The notes under the pieces: model-generated
Databases searched by the model: none
What the model was told of the DNA's origin: nothing
What the model saw: only the letters and a program-made list of their open reading frames with translations
Part shown: piece by piece, positions 36,301-48,373 of the stretch
Position numbering within the stretch: the first letter of the stretch is position 1
Layout: each line of letters starts with the position of its first letter
Made by a program: the position numbers and the translations under genes
Assembly: GCA_003117195.1 (NCBI GenBank)
Contig: BDSI01000137.1
Location: 181,001 to 245,000 of the forward strand
Direction: 5' to 3'
DNA: 64,000 nucleotides
Source: Eudorina sp. 2006-703-Eu-15
Taxonomy: Eukaryota; Chlorophyta; Chlorophyceae; Chlamydomonadales; Volvocaceae

Positions 36301-39300
36301 TCTGGCCAGGTCCACGACTACTCGGGCGCATCCATGTTCCGGATGGACTCCCACGTGAAGGCGGCGTCGCGGCAGATCATCCGGTTGTTCCAGGTGGGTA
36401 CGGGCTGACGGCTGAGGCTCCTTCGGGGTGCTGCGGGTTGGGAGACCGAGTGTCGTCAGGTGACTCGGGACGGGGTTTAGCAAGTGGTCTCTGCTCCAGG
36501 GGCCGGGCACGGAGCACAGGCTTGTATTTGTCGGTGGGCGGCTTGCGGGGGAACGAAGAAGTCGGCGGCGGACCTGGTCCAGAGGCGGCTGGCGCTGCCA
36601 GCAGCCGTGACGCCAGCGCCTGCAACGCCAGGGCCTGGTCTCTCGATCTTGTAAATTTCCCCCTGGTGTCGGAGTGAAAGCGAAGCGGACCGTGCACGCG
36701 GACGCGCCGGCGGAGGAAGAGAAGAGCACGGCCTGGCCGCGTCTGTGGCGGCGTAGACACACCGCTTGCGGCGGCCTTTGCTTGACATGGCACTGTAGGC
36801 ACTGCGCCGAGCTTGCCGGCCATTCGCCCCTTGCATGCGCCCCGCCAGGACAACTACCCGGAGATGCTCTCCGCGAAGCTGTTCGTCAATGTGCCGCGCG
36901 TGATGGAGTTCATCTTTGGGATCTTCTCCAAATTTTCGGACGCCGCCACGCGCGCCAAGTTCGTCATGGTGTCGCCCGCGCGGGCGCGGTCCGTGCTGCT
37001 GCAGTACATCGACCCCGTGCAGGTGCCGTCGAGGTGCGTCTTGGGGGGGGGTGTCGCATGGGATGGCAGCCGGAAGCCGGCATGTCAGCCGAAAGGGATG
37101 GCAGCCGGAAGGGATGGCAGCCGGAAGGGATATCACACCATGACGGATCTCTTCTCTAATCACACCAGGAAGGATGGGCTGCCAGCCGGATTAACTGCCA
37201 CGCGCTGTGCGTGCGAGTGGTCGGACCATGTCGAACTGCGGGCAGATTATTAGTGGTGCTGCTGCGCCCACTTGCGGGTGCTGTTGACGTGACGACGACG
37301 ACGACGACGACGACGACGTGGCGCCCGCCACGGGTGCTCCGCGCCCCGCGACCGCAGGTTCGGAGGCTTCCTGGAGACGTGCATGATGCCGCCCAACAAG
37401 GGCCGGGCGACGTCCTTCTCCAACAAGGCCAGCAAGAAGGTAGGTACGGCATGCTTTCTATTGCGGGGCGTACGCCGGGAGTCGGCTCTCACTCAATCAT
37501 CATGTCCATTTTGATGGAGTTCTTAAGGCGTCTCTCGATTGCCACCGTCAAAAGCAAAGACCCTTTCCATCCACCGCCCCGCCAGGTGACGCTGAAGCCC
37601 GGGGAAAGCCACGTCACCTCCAAGATCGTGGGGCCTGACAGCGAGGTGGTCTGGTGCTTCTGTACGACGGGTCCTGAGCTGAACGTCACGCTGGGGTTCA
37701 GGTGCGTTACGGCTGAGCCATTGGAGCGCCGTGTCCCCTTGGAGGAATAACGAGTCAGGGAGGCTAGGCAAGGGGGCGGGTGAAACGTCCCCAGCTCCGT
37801 GACCACATTTGCTCGCCAGCCGCGCAGGTGCGCGTGTCTTTGAGTAGGGGTGGCGCCTGGTGCCGGGTCGGCATGGATTCCTCATGGAAAAAGGGGTTGG
37901 GCTCAAATGTGTTGTTAGCTGGCCGGGCGCTTGAGGTGGTGGTGGTGGTGGTGATGCGTGTGGTTTCACCGCCACGGGTGTAACGATGGCTCCATGCATC
38001 ATGACTGGCTCATAGAGACGTACCTCTGTGCCGTCTTTGCTTCCTGATGCCGCCGCTCAGCGCCCGTACAAGCTTCGACAGCTCCACTCCCGGCGCGTCG
38101 TCAGGCTCGTGTTGGGTTGGGTCTCCTTTGTTGCGCGCGCTGTCAACAACTCGATGCCCCGAGCCCCGCCCACGCACGACTTCCCTCCGCTCCGCTCAGT
38201 TCCGCTCCGCGCAGTTCCGCTCAGCTCAGTTCCGCTCCGCTCCGCGGCCGCCTGTCCCGCAGGCCCCGCGACAACGGTGAAGCCGCCGCCGCGGCGGCCC
38301 GCCTGCCGGACCACATGCCGGGTGTCGCGCACCCGACCTCGCGGCACCGCGACGCGCAGCACATCAACGAGTCGCACAACATGTGCATCGTCAAGGATGC
38401 GGCGAGCGGGCGGTTGGTGCTGGGGTGAGCGACCGGTGTGGGGGAGGGGTGAGCGGCAGTTATCGGTGTGGTGCTCGTTTGCGGTTTGATTCTTTGCTGT
38501 CTTCATTGACAAAAAGGGGAGGGTGGCAGGGCGTTGGCAGGGCGTTGGCAGGGCGTCGCCAGTGACCTGCCCGTGCGCGGCCACGCGCTGTCGTGCTTCG
38601 TCGGTGGCGGTGCTCGGTCACTCGGTCATACGGGCACACTGTTTGTCGCCGCAAGGCGCTCCGTGGGTGGCAAGTCCACAAAGTGCGGCCATCGGGTGCG
38701 CTGCGCGGGCGTACACCGGGGCCCGTACACGAATTTCCTTTCCTTCCGCCGCAGCACGCACCGCACGCATCGCACGCACGCGGAATCCATCGCATCCAAG
38801 GCACCGTGACCGCACGCGGAGGAACGCGTCACCGTCGGACGCCACGTACACACACGCCCGACACACTGGTGGCATAGGGGCACGCCTTCGGGCTTAGCTA
38901 CGCCCCTTGCATGTCACGCACTCCTGCTCACATTCCTGCTCTGCCTGCCTACGAACTCACACGCCTGGGTCGGGGCCTGGGTCTCTTCTCTAAACGCACG
39001 CCTGGCAAACAGTCAAACTCATGCCGTCGCGGGGCCCGCAGGTGCCCGGGGGAGGTGACCATGACGTTGGACAACACTCGCGCGACGCCGGGCTTCTTCG
39101 GCGGGGTGCAGCCCGTCGTGGTCCACTACACGCTCCTGTCCAATGAGCCATCCGGCAACAGCATGGGCACGGGGGTGGGCATGCGCATGAATGGCGCCCC
39201 CGGCCCCGGGTCTGAGCCCACTGACGCCGATGCGGCCGGCAGCGGGCGCCTGTGGGAGGCGAGCCAGCACCCGCTGGACTGGCGCACGCGCATCATCAGC

Positions 39301-39711
39301 TACAAGTCCTTCGGTTGCTCGTCCTTTGCGAGCAACGACGTGTGCGACGCCAGCGCGCTGGAAAACACGGCGCCGCCGGAATCGCCGACGGCGCGTGGCG
39401 TGAGCGGTAACAACGCGGTCGGGGCCGGGCCGGGGAGTGCGGGACCGTTCGGGGGCGCGGCCGGTGCGGCGGCGGCCGCAGTGGCGCAGGGGCAGGGACA
39501 GGGACAGCAGCCGCAGCAACAGCAGCAGGCGGTCCCGGCGGGGACGCAGCAGTCGCCGGCGCTGCAGGGCTGGCAGAGCGGCGGCGGGGGCGGCCTGGTG
39601 CCCCCGGTGACGCCGGCCCGGTTCGAGACGGTGCAGGAGGCGGATGAGAGCGGGACGGTGTCGCCCGCGCGGACCACCCTGCATGACGGGGTGGAGCTGA
39701 GGGCAACGTGA
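33330..39711 (+). CDS. Sec14/patellin-like CRAL-TRIO + GOLD lipid-transfer protein
   Basis: Phosphoinositide/lipid-transfer protein of the Sec14 superfamily with a GOLD domain, as in plant patellins. Ten exons: 33330-33470, 33963-34241, 34786-34888, 35514-35665, 36310-36393, 36849-37033, 37358-37439, 37586-37701, 38263-38424 and 39042-39711, giving 1974 nt and 657 aa. Residues 48-55 give the patellin-like LTLWGVSL. The CRAL-TRIO N segment follows (VVLLKFLRARQFNVQAALAM, then WRRDFDV). The lipid-binding core runs from about 175 to 340 (VTYNYYGADLDL; NYPEMLSAKLFVNVP; FIFGIFSKF; YIDPVQVPSRFGG). A GOLD-like beta region covers about 343-470 (VTLKPGESHVTSKIVG; VVWCFCTTGPELNVTLGF; VHYTL). The last 150 or so residues are a Gly/Ala/Gln-rich tail. 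Predicted peripheral membrane protein, possibly at the cell plate, plasma membrane or Golgi by analogy. The exon 2 start is chosen because it restores LTLWGVSL in frame. Confidence 0.9.
36184..36258. repeat. Short tandem repeat in Sec14-like intron 4
   Basis: About three imperfect copies of a unit of roughly 25 bases containing CAGC.TGGCCC.GTGTATG. Confidence 0.75.
37060..37130. repeat. Minisatellite in Sec14-like intron 6
   Basis: Several copies of a GGGATGGCAGCCGGAA unit with a 16-base core, starting 26 bases after the donor site. Confidence 0.85.
37291..37319. repeat. (ACG)n microsatellite in Sec14-like intron 6
   Basis: Nine uninterrupted ACG triplets. Confidence 0.9.
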
Positions 39712-41312
39712 TGCCACGCCGGCCCCACGCCGGCTCCACACGGGGACCGGTACCAGTGCTATATCATCGTGTGGCGTGTGCGACGCTACGTTGCGCGCAT
39801 CCACAGCGAGAGTGTGGACGTGCTGTGGACGGGCCGTGCGCGTGGCGGTGTGGCTTTTTTGGGTCGGCGCAGTGCGCGCGTTGTTATTCATGCTTGGGTT
39901 GCTGGTGCGTGCGTTGCGCCTGACACTGCGCCGACGTGCCTTGCAGCTGTCGCGCTGCTGTCAGGGAGTACGGTATATCGCTGTCGTGTACATAACGCAG
40001 GGTGTGCGAGATTCCGGTGGTGCGGAGGTTGAGGACACTTACCATTCCAAATTCCAAATTTCTTCTGTTGTTCACGTCTTGCCGTTGATGTCAGCTGTCT
40101 TGCTATCCAGTTACAACAGCATTGCAACGGACCCGGTGTGGGTTGTCGTGTGGGTGTGCAACGGTGGTTCGGTGAATCGGTTCGACAAATCGGATTTGTC
40201 GTTTGCTGCCAGTTGGTCGGACGTCTGGGCCGCACAGCCTGCCTTGTCGGTGGTATCCCGGAGCGTGCCCTTGCGGTGTGGTGGGTATCCCACAGGCAGA
40301 GTGCAAAAATCCTCCTCTGCAGATGAGTGAGTGAACGGAGTGTGCCTTTGCTGACGCGGACTGCATATCATGCCGCGTGACGAGCTTGTCATCAGTGAGC
40401 CAAGGCCCATGTTTGGCGTGACCAGACGTGACTAGATCAGGAAACATGACGGTCCGGGGCGTCTACCGTACAGGTCGAGCAGCGACGTGTGGTGGCCCGT
40501 GCCTCAGAAAGATCGTGCGTAGAGCAACTTCATTCATGAGCGATGTATCGGACTCTCCGAGTAAATACGGTATGGTACTACAGTTTTCAAGAGCATTGTC
40601 GCGGGATGGCGTGGGTCATCGGACTGCAGAGGGAGATCCGAATTCGTGCATGAATGTGGTTGACGGCTTGTGTGGTGAATGCTTCGTTGGAAGTGGGGAA
40701 CGCTGTAACACTCGTTCACTCACGCCAAGAGCTCTCAGGTGTCCGCAACTGCGCAACGCCAAACACGCCGATAGGGCCAGACGCGCAAGTCGAGCAAGTT
40801 GCCTGCGGCGTGTTCGATTAGGGTTACAAGCTTACAACCACGAACTGGAGGGACATGCAGACTGACACCCTTGGGTGTGGCTACACGTACAAGTGCACAT
40901 GAAAGCACACCGTGGCACACTGATCTACGCCTCGTCGCATCCTGATGTTAAAGAGGTACGGTATCAACAGCGCGCTCGAGATGTAACTGCCTGTATAGAC
41001 GATGCTAACAACCTCCTGCGTCAATACAGCTTCAGTCTTGTTCATCAGTACGTTAGCAAGCCCGCCATGCTTGCCGTCAAGCAAGCTCTAAAGAACCGCT
41101 GTTGTACCGTACTGTACTACAACCTCAGCAGGCGCCGCACGCTCTGCAGAAATCGAACATCACCATCCACTGGTACATCTGTCTTTGATAATGCACATGC
41201 TTGCCAAATTATATACGTCGCCGTCAAAATAGCCCTGGGGTTTTCTTAATTGCGAGAAATGTTGGACATTGAGGGCCCACAGAGCACTCACAGACAAATA
41301 ACTAGGTCAGTC
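39712..41312. other. Intergenic region, Sec14-like 3' side to POLD2
   Basis: 1.6 kb with no recognisable gene. TGTAA occurs at 40704-40708, rather far from the Sec14-like stop to be its only poly(A) signal. The right end should hold the POLD2 promoter. Confidence 0.6.
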
Positions 41313-44300
41313 ATGACTGAAGTATATGAAACGTAACGAACTGTTATAACATTGACAGCGGCGCTGTGACTTCAGGTATGACGAGCTGCTGGCGCCTGTG
41401 ACTTCAAAAGACAACGATGCCAACTTTAACAGGGCATCGGCGACATACAAAAACCTTGTAAGTTTGTTCATATCAAGCAATTCACTGGGAGCTGCAGTAT
41501 GACTTTGGCGCCAAGAGCTGCCAAATGCTCTGCCAATCTGAAGAGAAGTCTTGACATTAATAATCATTGGAGGCCACAAATGACCCATGGGAAGATATGA
41601 TATGTGTTGGCTGTCTTACGGACCAGAGCTGTCGTTTCGGACGGCCAACCGTGTCGTGTGCAAACGGAAGCTTGTGACACACCTGACATGAACGCGAAAG
41701 AGGGGGCAACGAGCACATATAAAGGTGGCCGCAATCAACGTCGACATGCGCCAAGCATGGCAGGTGTGGCAGTCCCGAAACCCTCTTCGTGTGTCGTAAC
41801 CAGGATGAGCGGTTCCGCGCTGCAAAGCGCACTTACGAGCGACAGTACGCCCAACTGTACTTCTCGCGGCTTATGCTGCTCAAGGGGGTCATGCGGAAGC
41901 GAGTGGAGCAGCTATGGCCGGGCGTGCCATGTAAGTATCATATGCACCCACGGCTTGCCCACACGCAAAACAAATGTACAAACACTGCTGTGCGCGCAGG
42001 TCTCGGGTGATTGCACGTTGATTAATGCACTGGCTTGTGCAGACGGGGCATAATCTTCTACGCCCTCATCCCCACTGGTTTGCCACCCGGCAGTGTGCAG
42101 CATCCTGGAGGTTCAAGAGAACAAGGAGGTGGCGGTGATCGGGACCATCTACAAGAACATGAAGTGAGCGGCCTACAAACAGATCCTGCCGCGCGCCCTC
42201 CTTGCGTGCAAAGGTCCTTGCCCCCCTTATCTGCTTGCTCATCATCGTGCTTCGCTTGCCATCGTGTCATGTCAAAACGGAAACGAGGGGTTAGTCTGGT
42301 AGCTCGGTGCTGCATCCTCAGCAGCACCAGCCATCAGGTTGTTGCCACCGTGAGACGAGGTGCGGGCACTCCTGGCCCCTCTCATCCCAGCCACTTGGCC
42401 CAAACGTACTTGTTCGGCGGTACAGGGTCGCGGCTTGCCGAGCTCAGCTCAGCAGCCGAGCTTGACAGCCTCTGAATTCCGCATGGCGGCTTCCTGCCCC
42501 TGAGCTTGTGACGTCTTGTGATGGCACGGGGGTGATGCCGCAGGCTCAAGCCCAGCATCCTGGACGAGTACTCCAAGGACCGCGGCCTCAAGGCCGCCCT
42601 GGGCGCCTCCAACTTTTGCAGCGATGATGACAGCGTGGTGCTGGAGGACGAGGGCGCCCGCATGGTGCTGGCCGTCTCGGCGGCAGCGGCGGGGGCAGCC
42701 GGGACCGGCGGCGGCCCCAGCGGCGGTGCGTCCACGTCGTCCGGCGGCGGCGACCAGCCTCTCAACGTCTCGGAGCTCGTGACAGGTGCGACGACCGTAC
42801 GGTATGTTGCGGTGGGGTTTGGTCGGGCTGCTGGTGTCCACCGCCCAGGGCCATGCCCGCCAGCTCATGGACACACACACTGGGTCGCGAGGAACAGCGC
42901 GGCTGAGAGTGCCGGGCTGCGAGAGCGCGACGGGGATGCGGAGCTGGGAGTGTGCGCCAAAGGAGGTCAACAGGCGGTAGTCAGTGGACAGTGGTGCTAC
43001 ACAGCGACTTGGTTGGGCCGGCTCCAGGGTTGGCTCCAGGGAAGGCTCCCGGAGCGGAGGCCATGATGCGACAAACAACAAGACGCAAAGTGGTGGAATA
43101 GATGCCATGCTGTCGTTGATTTGATGACGCCCTTCCCTGTGGGGCAATGCGATGCGATGTGATGCGGCGCCCACGGCGCGGGTGATCGGTCGACAGGGTC
43201 GGTGCTGGCGGTCCGGGGCGTGCACGAGCCCGGAGGCGATTTCGTGGTCAGCGCCATCTGCTTCGCGGGCATGGCGCCCAACCCGCACCCGCTGCCGGGG
43301 CCGGCAGCGCCGGCGGCGACGGCGGCGCAGGTCCTGGCCGCCGCAGCGCCGGGCGACAAGTACGTCGCGCTCGCGTCCGGGTTCTGCCTGGGTGGCTCTA
43401 AAGCAGATATGCTGAAGGTAAGCGAGCGAGCATTCGGGAGGGCCTTGTCCCGGGGAACCTCCTCCGGCAGGATAAGAGGGTACGCAGGGGTATTATTGGT
43501 GTTGCTATCTCGACTGCATGGTACACATGAGTATGATCCTGGGTGGCTCTAAAGCAGATATGCTGAAGGTAAGCGAGCGAGCATTCGGGAGGGCCTTGTC
43601 CCGGGGAACCTCCTCCGGCAGGATAAGAGGGTACGCAGGGGTATTATTGGTGTTGCTATCTCGACTGCATGGTACACATGAGTATGATCCCCCGCATGGG
43701 CATCTTCCTGGACAGACCTGGTTTGTTGGCCTTATACCTGCGCACAGCAGGCAGCATGCTTTGCATGGATGGCTTTGTCATCATCACGCCGATCTCTTTT
43801 GTTGCAGTGGACATTCGCCAGGCGGGTATGGCTGTCTGCCTCTAGGGTTTCGCGCCTCGGCGGTGCTGTACACCCATCTCCACGCTCCGCCCATCCGATT
43901 TCGCAGACCCAACTGGCCTTGGACTTCCTGACGGGCAACCTGGGCAGTCCGGTGGAGCAGCAGCTGAGCGCCCAGGTGTGACGAAAGCTGCGTTCCAGCG
44001 GCACCCACGACACACACACGGCCTGGGCGGTTCTGGGTGGGCTTCTCATTAAACACACACTCACACACACACACGATACCGCGGTCAATCATACCATACC
44101 ACGTCATACCATAAGGTATCGGGGTCCACTGTAATATCAACAATAATAATGATATCGCGCTCGTGACTCTTCCATGGCGCAGCCGTAAGCCAATGTAACC
44201 CAGCCTGGGTTAGCTGTAGGCGTGCAAGGAACGGCGCTTTGGCGCCCGCGTTTATGCCTGAGGCTGCCCTGGCCTGCCGACACCTTCGGCGGTGCCCTAA

Positions 44301-46143
44301 GGAAAACCATACCTAACACCTGGCCATATTCACAAATCAACAATACTGCCGGTCTTTGATTCTCCTCCTTGTTGCTTTGCGACACCCCGCAGGTCGTTCG
44401 GTTGGTGGTCGCCGGGGGTTGCATCGGACAGCTGGAGGCGCTGGCGGGCACCGGCGGCGGCTCGTCCAACCCGTACAACCGGCAGGCGCAGGGCGTGGCG
44501 CTGCAGCCCGTGCGCGACCTGGACATGCTGCTGGCCGAGGTGTCCGCGGGGCTCCCCCTGGACGTCATGCCGGGGCCGGAGGACCCCGCCAATGTGGCGC
44601 TGCCGCAGCAGCCGATGCACAGGTGCGGTGCCGTCCGCTGGAAACCGTGTACGGTGCACGATGTGTCTCCGAAAGAAGAATGATGCGCGGGAACTGAGAG
44701 CTGAAATGGCGCGCGTGGGCCCTTGGGGCGCGCCAGTGCGCGCGGCACGCCGTGTGACTAAACCCTAGGTGGCGGACACAGGGGCGGAGATCGTAGTCGC
44801 TTGCGCGAAAGCCGTCCAGGGGATTCCTTCGCTGGCTGCGGCCGACCCCGCAGGTGTCTGTTCCCCGCCGCCGGGATGCACGGCTCCTTCGTCCGCGCCA
44901 CCAACCCGCACGAGTTCGAGGCGGACAGCGTGCGGTTCCTGGGCTGCAGCGGCCAGAACGTGGACGACATGGCCAAGTACTGCCTCCTACGGGACAGGTA
45001 CCGCGCGGCGAGGGGGCCGCTGCGCGGGCGCACATGCCGCACGCCATGCTGCCCATGCACGCACAAACCAACGGGCCTGGGCGGTTCTGGGCGGGTCTCT
45101 CATGAAACACAACCCAACCGGTTCAGACCGACGCGCGGGCGCCGCATGGCTGCATGGAGCGGAGCGCAGCGGGCGTCAAGAAGAGAGCTGAAACCCGGAA
45201 CAAAGGGGGGGCCCGGGGTCGGGCACCGGGACCTGTGCGCGGGCGAGAGGCCCTCCCGCCTCAGGGCCACACAGGGGACACAGCCTCAAGCACCAACCAG
45301 CACGTCGCTTCGAACTTTTGTTCGCGGAGGTTGGATGTGGAGGGTGGTGCGCGGCATGGCTATGCCGGCGACCGGCGTCCTCGCTCCCTCCACCCGCTCA
45401 CGCCAGGGGGCGCTGCCCTGAGCCCTTGGCCCTGGGGGTTTAGCCGCGCACCCCCACCGTTGTGTCCATCCATACATGCACACACCCGGGTATCCGGATA
45501 CCGGGGTGCGTTTCTGGGCCTTGTCCCGAATCATCCACGCAGTCACTCATTCACAAGGTGTACTCATCCTCCTGCTCCGCATCCCAAAGCCCTGGGCACG
45601 GCTTGCACATGACACCCCCCTCCCCGTCGTCGGGGAGAGGACTGTCGTCACTTCGCTGGAGATCCTGGTACAGTCGAGTCTTTATCGGATATTCGCTCTG
45701 GCAGCAGCGCAGTATAAATATGTCTACCAATTTCCTATACCCCCCTCCCCCCTCCGGTGCCCTGCCACATTCCCGCGTCTGTGCCCGCACCCCGCAGACT
45801 CGACCTGATGGAGCGCTCGCTGCAGTACCGCCACCTGGCCCCCACCGCCCCCGACACCCTCACCTGCTACCCCTTCCACGACAAGGACCCCTTCATTCTG
45901 GAGTCCACCCCGCACGTCTACTTCGTGGCCAACCAGCCCGAGTTCGCCACGAGGCTGGTCGTGCACGACGGCACGGGGGCCGCGGGCGGGTCGTCGTCCT
46001 CCTCCTCGTCGGCGTCCGCGGGCGGGCCGGTGGTGCGGCTCATCGCGGTGCCCAGCTTCGCACGCACCGGAACGATTGTGCTCGTGAATCTGCGGACTCT
46101 GGCGTGCCACCCCCTGAGGTTCGATGGCAGCCTAGGGCTCTAG
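41313..46143 (+). CDS. POLD2: DNA polymerase delta small (B) subunit
   Basis: Essential accessory subunit of the replicative polymerase delta; it bridges catalytic p125 and the PCNA-binding subunit in the nucleus. Ten exons: 41313-41332, 41376-41457, 41804-41930, 42094-42163, 42544-42785, 43197-43417, 43907-43975, 44393-44622, 44854-44997 and 45798-46143, giving 1551 nt and 516 aa. Conserved blocks are RTYERQYAQLYFSRL, KPSILDEYSKD, VLAVRGV, DVMPGPEDPANVALPQQPMH, VRFLGCSGQN, APTAPDTLTCYPFHDKDPF, PHVYFVANQPEF and LVNLRTLACHPL. Together these show the OB fold followed by the catalytically inactive calcineurin-like phosphodiesterase domain. Ser/Ala/Gly-rich insertions (exon 5 end, exon 10 middle) lengthen it relative to animal p50 (about 470 aa). 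The first exon (MTEVYET) and its 43-base intron are less certain. Intron 6 contains a 151-bp direct duplication covering the exon 6 donor. Confidence 0.94.
43387..43690 (+). repeat. 151-bp tandem duplication across the exon 6 / intron 6 border of POLD2
   Basis: Two apparently identical direct copies (43387-43537 and 43538-43690). Each contains the exon end encoding GGSKADMLK, the donor GTAAGC and the start of intron 6. The second copy is therefore a pseudo-exon end with an intact donor. The period is not a multiple of three, so the second copy is out of frame and presumably intronic. Confidence 0.92.
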
Positions 46144-46191
46144 CAGCGCGGGGGAGCTTTGATGGCAGGTTGGAGCTGTAGCAGCGCGGGG
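46116..46191 (+). repeat. 38-bp duplication of the POLD2 stop-codon region
   Basis: Positions 46116-46153, which contain the last codons and TAG, are followed by an imperfect second copy at 46154-46191 with several mismatches. The second copy repeats GATGGCAG, TAGCAGCGCGGGG and another TAG. Confidence 0.8.
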
Positions 46192-46204
46192 GAGGTGCAG
46201 GGGG

Positions 46205-46282
46205 AGGGGCAAACGGAGGGGCAGTCGGGGCAGGGGCAAGCGGAGGGGCAGTCGGGGGAGGGGCAAGCGGAGGGGCAGTAAT
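46205..46282 (+). repeat. 27-bp minisatellite, three copies
   Basis: Three copies of a G-rich 27-base unit (AGGGGCAA.CGGAGGGGCAG and spacer) just downstream of POLD2, likely in its 3' UTR. Confidence 0.85.
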
Positions 46283-47021
46283 GGTGGGGGAGGGTGCGGC
46301 TCGTTGAGGGACGTTAGGGGGCGGCACACGCAGGAGGCGGGCGCTTTGTTTGCATAGGCCTGCTAATAGTTGGCGTTGATAGCGTCAAGGGTGATTGGCG
46401 CAGTGGAACGTGATCCGTAGGTGCAATACGGACATTGACGAACTAGGTAGAAGGCCGTCACCGGTAGGGGGAGCGTAGCGGTGAAACACGGCTATGGTAT
46501 ACATGTCTAAGCTGGGGCGTTGCGCAGCGCGAAGTACCTGACGCAGCTCAAGCAGATCAGCAAATTTAAAAAGAGCTTTGGGGTATAGACTGGGCCTATA
46601 CTCCGAAGGCAACCGGCCTTGGGTCCTGGTGGGTACCCTCAATTGGGTCGTTCAAACGATTGTTCGACGCGTGGGTTTAGAAGCCCTTGGGGGTTCTCAG
46701 ACGGTTCTAAAATCTTGTTCACAGAATGTGCTGCTGACAATTGGATGACCACTGGCTTCCACAATTTGGACCAACTGACCCCAAGCTTTTTAACCACCAT
46801 CGCACGACGCACGCGCACGACAGTGGGCAACAGCCCTAGTCGTCGATTAATAACGTCTGTATCCGAATAACATTTTACAAGTAATATGATAGGCCTTTGC
46901 GAATGATCGATCTTGTCGTGTACTGTTTACCCAAGATTTATAACTGCTAGGCGTCTGTTGAAAAACGCTTAACCAGCCGCAACTTGAAGATTTACCAACT
47001 TATTTGCTTCTAAGTTCAAGG
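46283..47021. other. Spacer between POLD2 and the VHL-domain gene
   Basis: About 740 bases, AT-richer than the exons, no gene recognised. It should contain the 5' side of the VHL-domain gene. Confidence 0.6.
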
Positions 47022-48028
47022 ATGGAAGCAGCGCCGGATGCGACGGTCCCGCCCTCACGGAGCTGGACCGATTACACAACCGCACCTACGAAACTGCTCA
47101 TCAAGAACTCTAGCGGAAAGCGCGTGCAGGTAAGGGACTCTGATAACTATGGCCGATCAGTCCTTTTGGCATAATAACTTCGACGACCGCGGTTGTGCAG
47201 TTGGTGTGGCTGTCATACGATGGCGCCGAGCAGGTGTACAACGTCCTCGAGAATGGTCAGGAGGCTCAACAAGGTGCGGGGTGAGGGGAGGGTCTGAAAC
47301 GCGATGACGAGGTTCCGGCCAGCGCAAACATAAAGCTGTCTTCATACGCGGCCCCTTTTACGCCGACCGCGAAGATCGAAACAGACGGCCCGCTAGGCTG
47401 CCCTCTGCAGCCGCACGGTGGATCTCCCTCAGTGGCTGTACCTATCCTGCGAAAGGCCTGACCCTAGGTTCCCCTGGCAGCTGGCACGACGTGACACCGC
47501 AGCAGCGCCGAAGCTGCTTGGCTGGCTGGCTAGCTGGCAGGCTGGCGCGGCACTTAACAGCCTCCTGCGCCCGCAGATACGTACTCGACCCACGTCTGGG
47601 AGCTCAAGGACGAGGACGGCGTCCGCATCCTCCAGTACGCCGGTGGGTCCACCATCCGCGCACGGTTCATCAGCGGAGGCCGCGTCTGGCATGATTGTTA
47701 CCAAGCACCGTCGGATTGCAACCCGTGGACCCGAGCTTGGCCTCGACCCCGATCCAAGAACAGCAGCGAACGGCACTACAGCGGATAGACGTACAGAACG
47801 GTCATAGGCACACAACAGTAAATCGCACCTATCCAAACACGCTCGGGGCAATCGAAACTTTGCACCCTTCACCCTTGTCCTCCTCCTTCCTTCTCCCTTT
47901 CCCGTATTCTCCCGTATTCTCGTCCCACGGCAGGTCCCCCGGTGCGTCTACACGTTTTGGAGACGGGCGTGAGCGTCATCGGCTTGCCGCCGGAGCCGGC
48001 GGAGGCTGCCGACGCGCCGGCGGCGTAA
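47022..48028 (+). CDS. Stand-alone VHL beta-domain protein
   Basis: A 113-aa protein consisting almost entirely of a von Hippel-Lindau beta domain. Four exons: 47022-47129, 47201-47273, 47577-47642 and 47934-48028, giving 342 nt. After a short Ala/Pro leader (MEAAPDATVPP) come strands matching the pVHL pattern: LLIKNSSGKRVQLVWLSYDG (compare the animal N.S...V...WL.FDG block), then YNVLENGQEAQQ, STHVWELKDEDG and VRLHVLETG. In animals this domain binds hydroxyproline in HIF-alpha. Here there is no alpha domain or Elongin C-binding BC box after it; the protein ends in a short Pro/Ala tail. It therefore cannot be assumed to be a cullin-2 ligase subunit. Its partner is unknown. Splice sites are all GT-AG and phases agree. 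Confidence 0.85.
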
Positions 48029-48368
48029 CGCGCAGGCGCTGCAGCTCAGCTGCTGCGCTTCCTTGTGAGCTTCCTTCCACACATACCTTCGTCTCCTCCA
48101 GGCGCGTCGCCGCGCACCTGCGCCCGCTGCTGTTGTTGGCCGACTCGTTTGGGTCACGCCGGACGTCATCAGGCCCCCAGGGGATCTGTTCGAAACTTTG
48201 GGGGCCTGCTACCCGGACTCTACAGACAGACAGCGCGAAGGTCACATTCGTCGTCAGTCGTGTTCCATAGGGTATTCGCCGTGGCTGGATAATTTACGTT
48301 TCGGACACCAACGGGCGCCATCACTTATGTACCGTGGCCGGTGCGATCTTCTACCTCGGCGGTACCTC

Positions 48369-48373
48369 TGTAA
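48369..48373 (+). terminator. Candidate TGTAA poly(A) signal of the VHL-domain gene
   Basis: TGTAA, 341 bases after the stop codon. Confidence 0.45.

Noticed and set aside
43538..43690. Second copy of the POLD2 exon 6 end as a real exon
   Set aside because: Out of frame relative to exon 7 and to the protein family; treated as an intronic duplicate.
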